42,886 nucleotides of DNA from Victivallales bacterium (GTDB lineage Bacteria; Verrucomicrobiota; Lentisphaeria; Oligosphaerales; Oligosphaeraceae), in assembly GCA_017617415.1 (NCBI GenBank), contig JAFZWH010000056.1:1-42886 (forward strand). Reading direction: 5' to 3'. This document shows, one piece after another, positions 24,495 through 33,474 of the stretch. The notes under the pieces were generated by a model that worked only from the letters and a program-made list of their open reading frames with translations, did no database searches and was not told where the DNA came from. Positions within the stretch are counted from its first letter, which is position 1, and each line of letters begins with the position of its first letter. The position numbers were made by a program, and so were the translations under genes.

Positions 24495-27400
24495 ATGAAA
24501 CATTGGAGTTTCTTTCCAGAAACCGTGCGCCTTACGGCGGGTGGCGTCCTTGTTTTTTGGATGATTCTGACTGACGTCATCTGGGGGGCGACTCCTGCAA
24601 CGCCATACAAATGGTATTACCATACCAGCTCGAAGAACGAGACGCAGGCGGCACTTCAGGCGGCAGTTGCGAACCACTGCGGAGTGCTGGTCTTCGTCGG
24701 CAATCCGGGATGCTCGGTGTGCGCGGGCATTTGGGGCAGCTCGATGATGGACGGCACGGGGAAGATGGCGACTTTTCTGAAGAACAACAAGCTGGTCGGC
24801 ATCTATGTGGAAGACAGCACGACGCATTATCAGAAGCTTGCCAATGGTGCCAGAGGCTACAAGAACCCGGATGGGAGCAGAACCGAGAGTGGTCCGCCGT
24901 TTCTGGCATTTGTCAAAGTCAAGGATGACTGCACGGAGGTCACGAGCCATAACTTCTCGGGGAGCGACTCGGTGGTCGATGTCTTCTTCTGCGGCTCCAC
25001 GGGCGTTTACCTTCCCAAGATAAACTACACGAATGTCACGAACTGGCTGACGAACCTGATGCAGTCCGATGCCTACAAGTCCGCATGGCCGGCGTCGCCA
25101 GTCGGAGATGATGACTCCGGGGATGACGACGATGACCCCATTGGCGACGACGATGACGACGATGACGATGATCCGGTCAACCCGGTTGTAGTGAATAAGG
25201 ATGCGTTCAAGTGGTATTACCATACCAGCTCGAAGAACGAGACCCAAAAAGCGCTTCAGGCGGCGATAGCGAACCGCTGTGGACTGCTGGTGTTTGTCGG
25301 CAATCCGGGATGTTCCGTATGTGCGGGTATTTGGGGCAGCTCAATGATGGACGGGACAGGCAGGATGCAGAATTTCCTGAAAAGCGAATGCATTGTCGGT
25401 CTGTACGTGGAGGATAGCACGACACATTATCAGAAGCTTGCCAATGGCGCCAGGGGCTACAAGAATCCGGACGGGAGCAGAACCGAGGCCGGGCCGCCGT
25501 TCCTGGTGTTCGTCAAGGTCAAGGATGACTGCGGGGATGTCACGAGCCTCAACTTTTCCGGAAGCGACTCGGTGGTCGATGTCTTCTTCTGTGGCTCCAC
25601 GGGCGTTTACCTTCCTAAGATAAACTACGCGAATGTCACGAGCTGGCTGACGAACCTGATGAGTTCGGATGCCTACACGGAGGCTTGTCCGGGGCCGGTG
25701 ACCGACCGCACGCCAGAACTGGAGGAGCCGAATCCGCTGGAGTTCTTCATGGAAGACCCTGCGGTCTTGGGGACCACCGTCATCTCTGGCGTAGAGTGCT
25801 ACAGCTCCGGCAACGCGGTCCGGAGTGCCGCGACCTCGCTTTCCTCCGGCACGAAAGAGCGCTATTTCAAGTTCCATGCCGTAGCGGGCAACCGCTATGT
25901 CTTCTCGGTGACGGCCGTCCGAGGCGGTCTCTCATTGAGCGATTTGGTGGCGCAGCAGATGAACCTTACCTGCGCGGTGTATTCCATTGAGTCAGACGGC
26001 GGGCCGTCGGCGACCCCGGTTTTCTCCAAGTCCAACGCCCAAAAAGGCTTCCTGGTGCTGGACGAGGGCTTCTTCTTTGTGCCGACCAAAACCGCCGATT
26101 ACTATCTGCGCATTTCAACCACCACCAAATTGTCTCAGGAGATTTCCTTTAATTTGCGCTACCACTGCACTGCGATTGGCGCGTCGGGCAGTCTTGGCAT
26201 GCCTTTATGGGCAGGCGTGGAGCCGGGCAAGTGGTCGATGGACTACGATGCAGCGGTGACCTGGTCTGTTGAAAACGACATGCCATTCCTGCTCTATTTT
26301 GCGGGTTCCACCTGGTGTCCCTCCTGCGCGACCTTTGAGCATCTGGTCGCGGAGTCGGCTGGCTTCAAAGCCGCCACCGGAGACATGCCGATGGTGCTGA
26401 TGGACAATCGTCGACGGGGTGAGGTCACTGGTCCGACCTTGCTTTATGCTCCGGACTACCAAACATATATCCAGGCTGCTGACGCCACTGCGGATGTGGA
26501 GGCGAAATTGCAGGCGAACAAGCAGCTCCAGAACGCTTGCCAGGAGCCGGGTAAGACCAAGGTCAATTATCCGAGTCTGTTGCTTTGTCAAGGAAAGGCC
26601 GACGGCTCCCTGCGGGTGGTTTCTCGGGTGGATATGGAGAGCGTCTATCCCATTGGGGTGACAAAGAGTCCCGTGGGCACCGATTTCAGCGCTTTGGGAG
26701 CGACCACCGTGGCAAAACTCCTGGCGTTGCTTGGCGACCCGTACGAGGAGTCGGACAATTACGCCTCGACGACGACGGCTGTCTTGAAGCCTGACGATGA
26801 GGTTGCCAGCGTCGAGTGGGAGGCGATCATCGGCGGCTATGACGCTGCGGACTGGCGCACCCTCCAACTGGCTTCCACGCGGAGCTGGCGTTTTAGCGTC
26901 AAGGGGGATTTTGAGCCGACGGCCCAAATCACGATTGGCATTTATGATGAGATGGGAAGCGGTGCACAGGACGGCAATTTGCTGGAACGCGACGGCGAGG
27001 CTTTGCAGACCGCTGGAACGGGAGCGGCGCTGCCGCATCTGGATTTTGTGCCTTCGGAACTACGGTCCGAGTGGAATTGCCGGATGAAGATTGCTGTCTC
27101 GGGGCAGAACGAGGCGGTGGTCTATCAGCTGGTTTGCAGCGACCTTGAGCCATACGACATCGGCTTTGCCGAGGAGGAGCGCGTCGTCTATGTCCGCCAA
27201 AAGGATGGCGGGCAGGTTGTCTTGAATGCACCTTGGGCGCGGACGAAGGAAACAAACGAGGTGGGGACTGTCGTCTTGGCTTTGGACGGACCTGGCGAAT
27301 GCGATCCGAGTTTTGCCTTTGGCGGTGCCGGGGCTGAGAATGGCACTCTGGAAATGCCCGTCACGGGATTGGGTGGAACGGAGTCTTCGGCCGTTCCGGC

Positions 27401-29705
27401 GGAGACTACGGTGACGCTGATGGCGGCGGAAGCCAACGGGAATTGCCATGTTTCGGAAACCGGCAACAAGGTGATCATCAGAACCGTTTCGCTTCCCTGT
27501 TTTGTGGACGAGGAAAACGAGGCCACCAAGGAGCTTTTCACGTTGTGTGAAAATACCGATTTTGAGATGACCTTCCCAGTGTGCAACGGATTGACCGACA
27601 CGACGAAAATCCGCTATGACGAAGAAGCGTTGCCGGCGGGACTGGCCTTGGAGATTCGCAATGGCGAGGCGGGGCAGGCGGAGCTGGTGCTCAGCGGCAG
27701 GCCCGCCGAGGCGTTTGACGAGGCGCGTTCGGTGGCGGTTCAGCTTCTGACCGAGAATGACCAAGAGGGCGCCAGCATGGTGTTGGCGCTGAAGGTCCGT
27801 TCGTTGGCGGAGATCAACCCGGTTGCTGCGCTGACCCAGAACTATACAGGCTATCTGACGGAGAAGGGAAAGGTCACTGGCATCTTCACCATGAAACGCC
27901 AGGAGGACAAGTCTCTTGCGGTGGGGCTTTCCTTCGTGAATCCACAGCGGAGTGTCACCGGCACGGCAGATGCCTGGAGTGTGAAAGATGAGACTGGCGC
28001 GGTGGTGACCAGCGCGGCGCTGGAAGATGGAACGACGATGACGCTGGAATTGTCTGCCGATGGCATTGGCAGCAGCGGCTACGGCAACGCCGTGGTGTCT
28101 TTCCTGCCCAACATGTCCTCCGAGGAAGCGAAAAAGGAGTATGCCGGCCTTTACAATGTTGCCCTTAAGGTTTCGCATCCGGACTATCTCGGATACAGCT
28201 GGGTGACTTTGACCATTGATGAAGACGGTCAGGCGGTCTATTCCGGAACTTTGCCCAATGGACGCGGATTTGTCGGAGAGATTTCGCTGGTGGAAATTGC
28301 GCTGGACAACGGAAACAGCGCCGGCCAATGCACCATCCTGGCGGATGAAGTGGTGACGGGGGACGAAAAAGCCGGCTACATTGGCGGGCATATCCAGGTG
28401 GAGCCGCGTTCCGTCCGTTCGGCGGAGGACCCCAGCCCTTGCATTTTGCCCTGCGAAAACAAGCCGGAATTGTCTTGGTATGATGTGAAAAGAAAGCGGT
28501 CTTACGCGCTTTCGCTGTCAAGTGGCGTGGAGTATCTGCCTGGCACGCCCTTCACGGAACAAACAAACCGGGATCTTTATCTCTATGTGTGTTCTGCTGA
28601 CTTGTGGGAATTGCCGGAGAATTATCCACCTGCAGTTTCTCCCTTGCTTTTGCCGTCCGGCATTGCCATTGAGGAGGCCGCGGACGGAAAATTCCAGGCG
28701 AAGGCATCTGCTTTCGCGAATGCGCCCGCGAAGCCATACCAAGATTTGGCGGGGCTGGATTTGCAGTATGACATCGCAAATGGTTTGTTTGCTGGAACGC
28801 TGGAGGCCGTCACGAGCACCGGCGGAACAACGCAACTCAGCTTCTCCGGGATACTGACGCCAATCCCCCCGTCGTCCTGTGGTTGTAGCGGCGGAGAAGA
28901 GGTGGCATACGGAAGCATTCGCTTGGCAGACGATGCCACGAAGTCCTGGCCGATTTGCCTTATGGCGGACGAGGGTTTGACAGCGAGTAGCCTGGAAGAA
29001 CTTTTCCCGGCTTTGCCAACAGTGTCTATCGTTGACTCGTCGGTCTTGGCGGTTTCAGGCGCTGATGAAGAACGAGGTGGTTATGTGCTTTTGAATGACG
29101 AGGAGACCATTGTCGCCGTGTCCGCGAATGGACAGTTTCCCGTCGCCGAATTGCCGGCGGGAGAATGCCGGGCCGCCATTGTCGCGAATGGGTTGCTTGG
29201 TGAAAGTGTCCCATTTGCCAAGACCGGTTTTGCTGTCGAACTGGCGGATGATGTCTTCAATGCTTTCACCGATGAAGATGGCGATGATGCAACCCGCGGG
29301 TGGTTGGCTTCGGTCATGCCGACGGACGGGGTGCTGCTGGACAGTGTGCCTGTCATCGCCCCCAATAATGCGAAGGCTGTCATGGTCAATCCGGTTTTCG
29401 TGGTCTTTGCCTATCCGGAGGATTCTACATCGGCCGTGCAGATTCGAGATTGGAGTGAACTGGAGCCGGGGCAGGCTTTCTGGGTGTATTTCAACAAAGC
29501 CGCCGTCGGAACCTCGAATACGCTGGTTTCCGCGCCTGAGGCCACCATGGCTGCGATTGAATCGTCTGCCGCGGAGACGACGAAGAAGTTTGTCTTCCAG
29601 ACTGCTCCAACGGAGCTGCCGGAGGATGCGCAGTTCTGGATTTGGCAGGGTGGCGAGTATCGCCCTGCTGCCGAGGGCGTTGGTTGGTTGGAAGTCGCGG
29701 AGTGA
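24495..29705 (+). CDS. Giant secreted protein with three thioredoxin-like domains and a poly-Asp linker
   Basis: A 1736-residue protein with an N-terminal signal sequence (hydrophobic about 12-28). Residues 39-195 form a thioredoxin-like domain with GNPGCSVCAGIW (C73, C76). An almost identical second copy starts at 239 (C273, C276). The two are joined by a linker holding a run of nine aspartates. A PPC-like beta domain follows (ERYFKFHAVAGNRYVFSV ... ADYYLRIST). Next is a third, diverged thioredoxin-like domain with STWCPSCATFEHL (C608, C611). The remaining 1000 residues are beta-rich repeats, some Ig-like (ALPAGLALEIRN), others reading YTGYLTEKGKVTGIFTMK. A C-terminal module ends AQFWIWQGGEYRPA. 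It may act in extracytoplasmic thiol exchange or as a surface protein; the redox role is inferred from the CXXC motifs. Confidence 0.85.
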   Translation: MKHWSFFPETVRLTAGGVLVFWMILTDVIWGATPATPYKWYYHTSSKNETQAALQAAVANHCGVLVFVGNPGCSVCAGIWGSSMMDGTGKMATFLKNNKLVGIYVEDSTTHYQKLANGARGYKNPDGSRTESGPPFLAFVKVKDDCTEVTSHNFSGSDSVVDVFFCGSTGVYLPKINYTNVTNWLTNLMQSDAYKSAWPASPVGDDDSGDDDDDPIGDDDDDDDDDPVNPVVVNKDAFKWYYHTSSKNETQKALQAAIANRCGLLVFVGNPGCSVCAGIWGSSMMDGTGRMQNFLKSECIVGLYVEDSTTHYQKLANGARGYKNPDGSRTEAGPPFLVFVKVKDDCGDVTSLNFSGSDSVVDVFFCGSTGVYLPKINYANVTSWLTNLMSSDAYTEACPGPVTDRTPELEEPNPLEFFMEDPAVLGTTVISGVECYSSGNAVRSAATSLSSGTKERYFKFHAVAGNRYVFSVTAVRGGLSLSDLVAQQMNLTCAVYSIESDGGPSATPVFSKSNAQKGFLVLDEGFFFVPTKTADYYLRISTTTKLSQEISFNLRYHCTAIGASGSLGMPLWAGVEPGKWSMDYDAAVTWSVENDMPFLLYFAGSTWCPSCATFEHLVAESAGFKAATGDMPMVLMDNRRRGEVTGPTLLYAPDYQTYIQAADATADVEAKLQANKQLQNACQEPGKTKVNYPSLLLCQGKADGSLRVVSRVDMESVYPIGVTKSPVGTDFSALGATTVAKLLALLGDPYEESDNYASTTTAVLKPDDEVASVEWEAIIGGYDAADWRTLQLASTRSWRFSVKGDFEPTAQITIGIYDEMGSGAQDGNLLERDGEALQTAGTGAALPHLDFVPSELRSEWNCRMKIAVSGQNEAVVYQLVCSDLEPYDIGFAEEERVVYVRQKDGGQVVLNAPWARTKETNEVGTVVLALDGPGECDPSFAFGGAGAENGTLEMPVTGLGGTESSAVPAETTVTLMAAEANGNCHVSETGNKVIIRTVSLPCFVDEENEATKELFTLCENTDFEMTFPVCNGLTDTTKIRYDEEALPAGLALEIRNGEAGQAELVLSGRPAEAFDEARSVAVQLLTENDQEGASMVLALKVRSLAEINPVAALTQNYTGYLTEKGKVTGIFTMKRQEDKSLAVGLSFVNPQRSVTGTADAWSVKDETGAVVTSAALEDGTTMTLELSADGIGSSGYGNAVVSFLPNMSSEEAKKEYAGLYNVALKVSHPDYLGYSWVTLTIDEDGQAVYSGTLPNGRGFVGEISLVEIALDNGNSAGQCTILADEVVTGDEKAGYIGGHIQVEPRSVRSAEDPSPCILPCENKPELSWYDVKRKRSYALSLSSGVEYLPGTPFTEQTNRDLYLYVCSADLWELPENYPPAVSPLLLPSGIAIEEAADGKFQAKASAFANAPAKPYQDLAGLDLQYDIANGLFAGTLEAVTSTGGTTQLSFSGILTPIPPSSCGCSGGEEVAYGSIRLADDATKSWPICLMADEGLTASSLEELFPALPTVSIVDSSVLAVSGADEERGGYVLLNDEETIVAVSANGQFPVAELPAGECRAAIVANGLLGESVPFAKTGFAVELADDVFNAFTDEDGDDATRGWLASVMPTDGVLLDSVPVIAPNNAKAVMVNPVFVVFAYPEDSTSAVQIRDWSELEPGQAFWVYFNKAAVGTSNTLVSAPEATMAAIESSAAETTKKFVFQTAPTELPEDAQFWIWQGGEYRPAAEGVGWLEVAE
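24609..25674. repeat. 600-bp-spaced internal gene duplication
   Basis: About 465 bp at 24609-25074 recur at 25209-25674, with long stretches identical and most changes silent or conservative. The copies encode the first two thioredoxin-like domains. Between them lies a GAT/GAC-rich stretch coding the aspartate linker. Confidence 0.95.
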
Positions 29706-29726
29706 TTTTAGTGCCTGTATAATATC

Positions 29727-30863
29727 ATGTTTAATAGTAAGTTACTGACAACTTGTTTAATCGTCTGCTGGCTCTGCGTTAGTGTCGAGGTGGCGTTTGC
29801 TCACGGTCAGGGCGGGCTGCCGCCCAAGGACTCTCCGTTGCAGGTGGATTACGGGAATGGTCTGCATTACCTGGATGTCGGATATGTGTATGAGCAGGAA
29901 GTTCGTCCAGCGTCCTTCAAGGTAGTGAATGTGAGTTCGACACCCCAGACGGTGATAGCGGTGGAGCCGACCTGCGACTGTACGCGACAACTGACTACAG
30001 TGGATAATGTTGTATTGCAGCCTGGCGAGGCTTTGACGGTGGAGTTCGAGATATTGGCGGCAAGGATGTTGACGAAGAAATTCGCGCGGTTTTTCGTGGT
30101 GAAATCGATGGATGCTCCCCTTTTCCATGCGCAGTACAAGGGCGAGGTGCGTGATGTGGCCACGGTGACTCCGGAGCGCGAAGTGGAATTGCCGATGCAG
30201 AAGACTCCGGATGTGCCTTGGGAGGTGAATTTCGAGTTGAAGAGGGTTCCGGAACTAGAGAAGGTAGTGCTTGGACCACCGCCGGAGAGTCCCTACTTCG
30301 CCTATGACTTCCAGGATCTGGGCGAGGGGAACTATACCTTGAAGGTGACGCCGAAGGCGGATTTGCCCTATTCGCGCAAATTCTCCCAGAAAATTCGGGT
30401 GCCAGTGCTGGAGCCTGCGACGGCGAAGTGCATTGCCTTGAATATCACGGTTCCCGTTGCCGAACAGGTGGTCTTCACTCCGGACAGATGGACGATCGCG
30501 CGCAGCGCTCTGGAGGCGGCGGGTAGTCTCACGGCGCACTTCGCCTACGGCGTGGTGCCGGGACTTCAAGAAGACGAGAAGATTAGTACCAAAGATATGA
30601 TGCGTCCGCGCAAGATGCGCCAGAAGAACGCGATTCCGCTGAAGTTCGTGCGGGAGCACCACGACTGGGATGACCTTTTCGCGCATTTGGAATTCCGCAT
30701 GCCGGAAGGGGTGAAACTGGAGAAGTTACGCCATCCCACAGGCATCGAATTGCAGATCACGGTCACGCCAGAGAGCTTTGCGGAGGCCAAACAGCTGGTG
30801 GTGATGCCCTTCCGAGGCGTCAACGACTGTCTGCCCATCACCATTGAATTGGTGGAAGAATAG
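29727..30863 (+). CDS. Secreted DUF1573-type protein
   Basis: A 378-residue protein with signal peptide (LLTTCLIVCWLCVSVEVAFA). Residues 50-130 match the DUF1573 pattern: an Ig-like domain with FKVVNVSSTPQTVIAVEPTC followed by DCT, where the cysteines of the usual C-x-C-T are kept, then LQPGEALTVEFE. A second beta domain and a tail close the protein. The family is common in PVC bacteria and Bacteroidota and is of unknown function; its CxC is suggestive of metal or thiol chemistry. It begins 21 bp after the thioredoxin-rich gene, so probably belongs to the same operon. TATAAT at 29718 is too close to the ATG to serve it. Its stop codon opens an array of TAG-containing 9-bp repeats. Confidence 0.8.
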   Translation: MFNSKLLTTCLIVCWLCVSVEVAFAHGQGGLPPKDSPLQVDYGNGLHYLDVGYVYEQEVRPASFKVVNVSSTPQTVIAVEPTCDCTRQLTTVDNVVLQPGEALTVEFEILAARMLTKKFARFFVVKSMDAPLFHAQYKGEVRDVATVTPEREVELPMQKTPDVPWEVNFELKRVPELEKVVLGPPPESPYFAYDFQDLGEGNYTLKVTPKADLPYSRKFSQKIRVPVLEPATAKCIALNITVPVAEQVVFTPDRWTIARSALEAAGSLTAHFAYGVVPGLQEDEKISTKDMMRPRKMRQKNAIPLKFVREHHDWDDLFAHLEFRMPEGVKLEKLRHPTGIELQITVTPESFAEAKQLVVMPFRGVNDCLPITIELVEE

Positions 30864-30904
30864 CTAGAAAGGCTAGCAGGACTAGAGGAATAGCAGTGCT
30901 AGTG
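30861..30904. repeat. Nonamer array with TAG in each unit
   Basis: GCTAGAAAG, GCTAGCAGG, ACTAGAGGA, ATAGCAGTG and CTAGTG follow each other at 9, 9, 8 and 9 bp, beginning in the TAG stop of the DUF1573 gene. Related units (CTAGCAGTG, TTAGAAACT) recur at about 31057-31074 just before priA. Confidence 0.75.
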
Positions 30905-30961
30905 TCTAATTTCGTAACTAATTGCGCACTTGCGGCGACAGGCTGGCATCTGCGCCTTTCA

Positions 30962-30995
30962 GGGAAATTCACGGGCGAAAGCCCGCTCATTTCCC
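30962..30995 (+). other. Two-part hairpin in the priA upstream region
   Basis: GGGAAAT/ATTTCCC (30962-30968, 30989-30995) encloses a symmetric 3x3 internal loop and an inner CGGGC/GCCCG stem closed by a GAAA tetraloop. It has no T-run, so it is not a classic terminator. It lies in a 220-bp gap bracketed by nonamer repeats and may be a folded RNA element in the priA leader. Confidence 0.5.
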
Positions 30996-31084
30996 CTCAA
31001 GCCATATTTGCTTCGCCTCTCACTCGCAATTGCACAATTATTTCCTCAATTAAACACTAGCAGTGTTAGAAACTACAATTGCGT

Positions 31085-33322
31085 ATGTCCCATTCCCTGC
31101 CCATTGCGGAGGTCGCCTTCAATTTGGCGACCGGCCGCGGCTTTGACTATGAGATTCCTGCGGAGTTGCGGGGGCAGGTGGTGGCAGGAAGCCGCGTGAC
31201 GGCGTTGTTTCGGGGTCAGCCCAAGAGCGGCTATGTAATTCGCCTCAAGGCGACTTCGGAGTTTCCCAAGCTGGAACGCATCCAGTCTCTTGAAGATCCG
31301 TCCCGGCAGATTCCTGCGCCACTTCTGAAGCTGGGCGACTGGATTTGCGATTACTATTGCGCCTCCCACGAGGCGGTGATTTGGAATCTCCTGCCGGCGG
31401 TGGTTCGCAAGGGCGAGATGCAACATCGCGAGGCGCTCTACCTTGACCTCGCGCCCAAGGCGCAGGATTTGGGGAGCGAGGAGTTCCTGAAACTCACGTC
31501 AAAGCGGCAGGCGGTTTTGAAGACCTTTCTGAAGCTCGGCGGGTCGTTGCCCGCAAAGGAAGCTCTGGGTGCGGTGGACGCCAGTTCGTCCGTGATTGAC
31601 GCATTGGTGGAGGACGGCTGGCTGCTGAAAGTCAAGCGCGTGCAGGAGCGCGACCCATTTGCAAATCTCCAGGTGATGTCTGATCAGCCCAAGTCGCTTA
31701 CCAAGAGTCAGAAAACGGCGCTGGATGTGGTGACTGCGGAAATCGACTCCCCCAAGCCGAAGCCGGTGTTGCTCTTCGGCGTGACCGGCTCCGGCAAGAC
31801 CGAGGTCTTTCTCCAGGCCATCGCCCACTGCCGCGAGTTGGGCAAGGACGCCATCGTGCTGGTACCGGAAATCGCCCTCACGCCCCAGACCGTCACCCGC
31901 TTCCGGGCGCGTTTCGGCGACCAGGTCTCGGTCCTCCACAGCGGACTGTCCGATGGACAACGCTTTGACGAATGGACGAAAATCAACTCCGGCCGAACTC
32001 ACATCGCCATCGGGGCGCGCTCCGCGCTCTTCGCGCCGTTCCGGAATCTCGGGTTGATTGTGGTGGACGAGGAGCACGAGACCACTTACAAGCAGGACAC
32101 CGTGCCGCACTACAACGCACGCGACGTGGCGGTGGTGCGCGGCGCACTGGAGCACTGCGCGGTGCTTTTGGGCTCCGCCACGCCGTCGCTGGAGTCCTAC
32201 CACAACTGCCTGGTGGACAAGTACCGTCTGGTGGAGATGCCGGAGCGCATTGACGACCATCCGCTGCCGCCCATCGAACTGGTGGACATGCATCAGGACT
32301 CCGCGCACCTCAAGGATGAGCGCAAGGCGAGCTTCTTCTCACGGCGTCTGGAGGAGTTGATCCACGACCGCCTGGCGAAGCATGAGCAGATTATCATCTT
32401 TCTGAACCGCAGGGGCTTCTCGACGCAACTGACCTGTCCGCAGTGCGGCTACACCGCCAGTTGCGACAACTGCTCGGTGACCTACACCTACCACCGCAAG
32501 GAGGAAAAACTGGTCTGCCACCTCTGCCAGACCAAACTGGATGCACCGAAAAAGTGTCCGCAGTGCGGCAGTCCGGAAATCCGCTATGGCGGCTACGGCA
32601 CGGAGCGCGTCGAGGCGGTCACTCGAGCGTGCTTTCCGGAGGCGATGGTCGCGCGAATGGACTCGGACACGATGTCCTCTGCGGAGTCCTACCGCAAGGT
32701 GCTGGACGCCTTCCGTGCGCACAAGATCGACATCCTGATTGGCACGCAGATGATTGCCAAAGGGCTGGATTTTCCGAGCGTGACGCTGGTGGGTATCATC
32801 CAGGCGGACATCGGGCTGAATGTGCCGGATTTCCGTTCTGCCGAGCGCACTTTCGACTTGATTACCCAAGTCGCCGGCCGTGCCGGTCGTGGCGAGGTGC
32901 CTGGTCGCGTGATTGTGCAGACCTGCACGCCGGGGAATTATGCGCTGACCTGTGCGCAGCGGCAGGACTTCAAGGACTTCTACGCACAGGAGACGCCAGC
33001 CCGCGAGGCCCTCGGTTTTCCGCCGTTCACCCATCTGGTATTGCTGCAGTTCAAATCGACCGACGAGGCGATTACCGCCTCCGCCGCCACGCATTTCTTT
33101 GAGGTTCTCCAGCCACTCCTGCGTCCAGAGGTACAGGTGATTGGACCAATGCCGGCGCCGATCGCCAAGATCGCCAAGTCATATCGCTATCAGATTCTAT
33201 TACGGGCAGCCGATGTGCGCGGGATGGTTGCGTCGATTCGCACGGCAATGGCGCAGGTGTCTCCGGCGGAATTGCGGCGCGTGCCCATCGATATTGATGT
33301 GGACCCCAGGTTTTTGCAATAG
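31085..33322 (+). CDS. priA: Primosomal replication restart helicase PriA
   Basis: A 745-residue superfamily 2 DNA helicase that reloads the replication machinery at stalled forks. The N-terminal DNA-binding domain (VAFNLATGRGFDYEIP) is followed by Walker A FGVTGSGKTE and the DEEH box in VVDEEHETTYKQ. GSATPSLES gives motif III, and eight zinc-binding cysteines sit in CPQCGYTASCDNCS, CHLC and CPQCGS. TQMIAKGLDFPSVTLVG and QVAGRAGRG are the late helicase motifs. Length is normal. The ATG at 31085 is preferred to an in-frame TTG two codons upstream. No Shine-Dalgarno sequence is seen. Confidence 0.97.
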   Translation: MSHSLPIAEVAFNLATGRGFDYEIPAELRGQVVAGSRVTALFRGQPKSGYVIRLKATSEFPKLERIQSLEDPSRQIPAPLLKLGDWICDYYCASHEAVIWNLLPAVVRKGEMQHREALYLDLAPKAQDLGSEEFLKLTSKRQAVLKTFLKLGGSLPAKEALGAVDASSSVIDALVEDGWLLKVKRVQERDPFANLQVMSDQPKSLTKSQKTALDVVTAEIDSPKPKPVLLFGVTGSGKTEVFLQAIAHCRELGKDAIVLVPEIALTPQTVTRFRARFGDQVSVLHSGLSDGQRFDEWTKINSGRTHIAIGARSALFAPFRNLGLIVVDEEHETTYKQDTVPHYNARDVAVVRGALEHCAVLLGSATPSLESYHNCLVDKYRLVEMPERIDDHPLPPIELVDMHQDSAHLKDERKASFFSRRLEELIHDRLAKHEQIIIFLNRRGFSTQLTCPQCGYTASCDNCSVTYTYHRKEEKLVCHLCQTKLDAPKKCPQCGSPEIRYGGYGTERVEAVTRACFPEAMVARMDSDTMSSAESYRKVLDAFRAHKIDILIGTQMIAKGLDFPSVTLVGIIQADIGLNVPDFRSAERTFDLITQVAGRAGRGEVPGRVIVQTCTPGNYALTCAQRQDFKDFYAQETPAREALGFPPFTHLVLLQFKSTDEAITASAATHFFEVLQPLLRPEVQVIGPMPAPIAKIAKSYRYQILLRAADVRGMVASIRTAMAQVSPAELRRVPIDIDVDPRFLQ

Positions 33323-33332
33323 GCAGGGGTGG

Positions 33333-33405
33333 CTTACTTGGCGGCTCGCTCGCACCGAGCGAGAACCAAGGAGGGCACAACCCCCGCTTGGAAGGCCAAA
33401 GTAAG
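33333..33405. repeat. Nested inverted repeat between priA and the lipoprotein gene
   Basis: A perfect 8-bp stem with 3-nt loop (CTCGCTCG-CAC-CGAGCGAG, 33345-33363) is flanked by CTTGG/CCAAG. The outer arms CTTACTTGG (33333-33341) and CCAAAGTAAG (33396-33405) pair over about 70 bp. It might be a dispersed intergenic repeat or a structured 3' end; no T-run follows the inner stem. Confidence 0.6.
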
Positions 33406-33474
33406 AAACGGCGGGCACAAGAAACATTTTTGTAAAAAGTACAATTTTGTGAAACCCAGTTATATTATCCCTAT

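Noticed and set aside
29718..29723. Perfect TATAAT as promoter of the DUF1573 gene
   Set aside because: It lies 3 bp before the ATG, so transcription would start after the start codon; the gene is probably part of the upstream operon.
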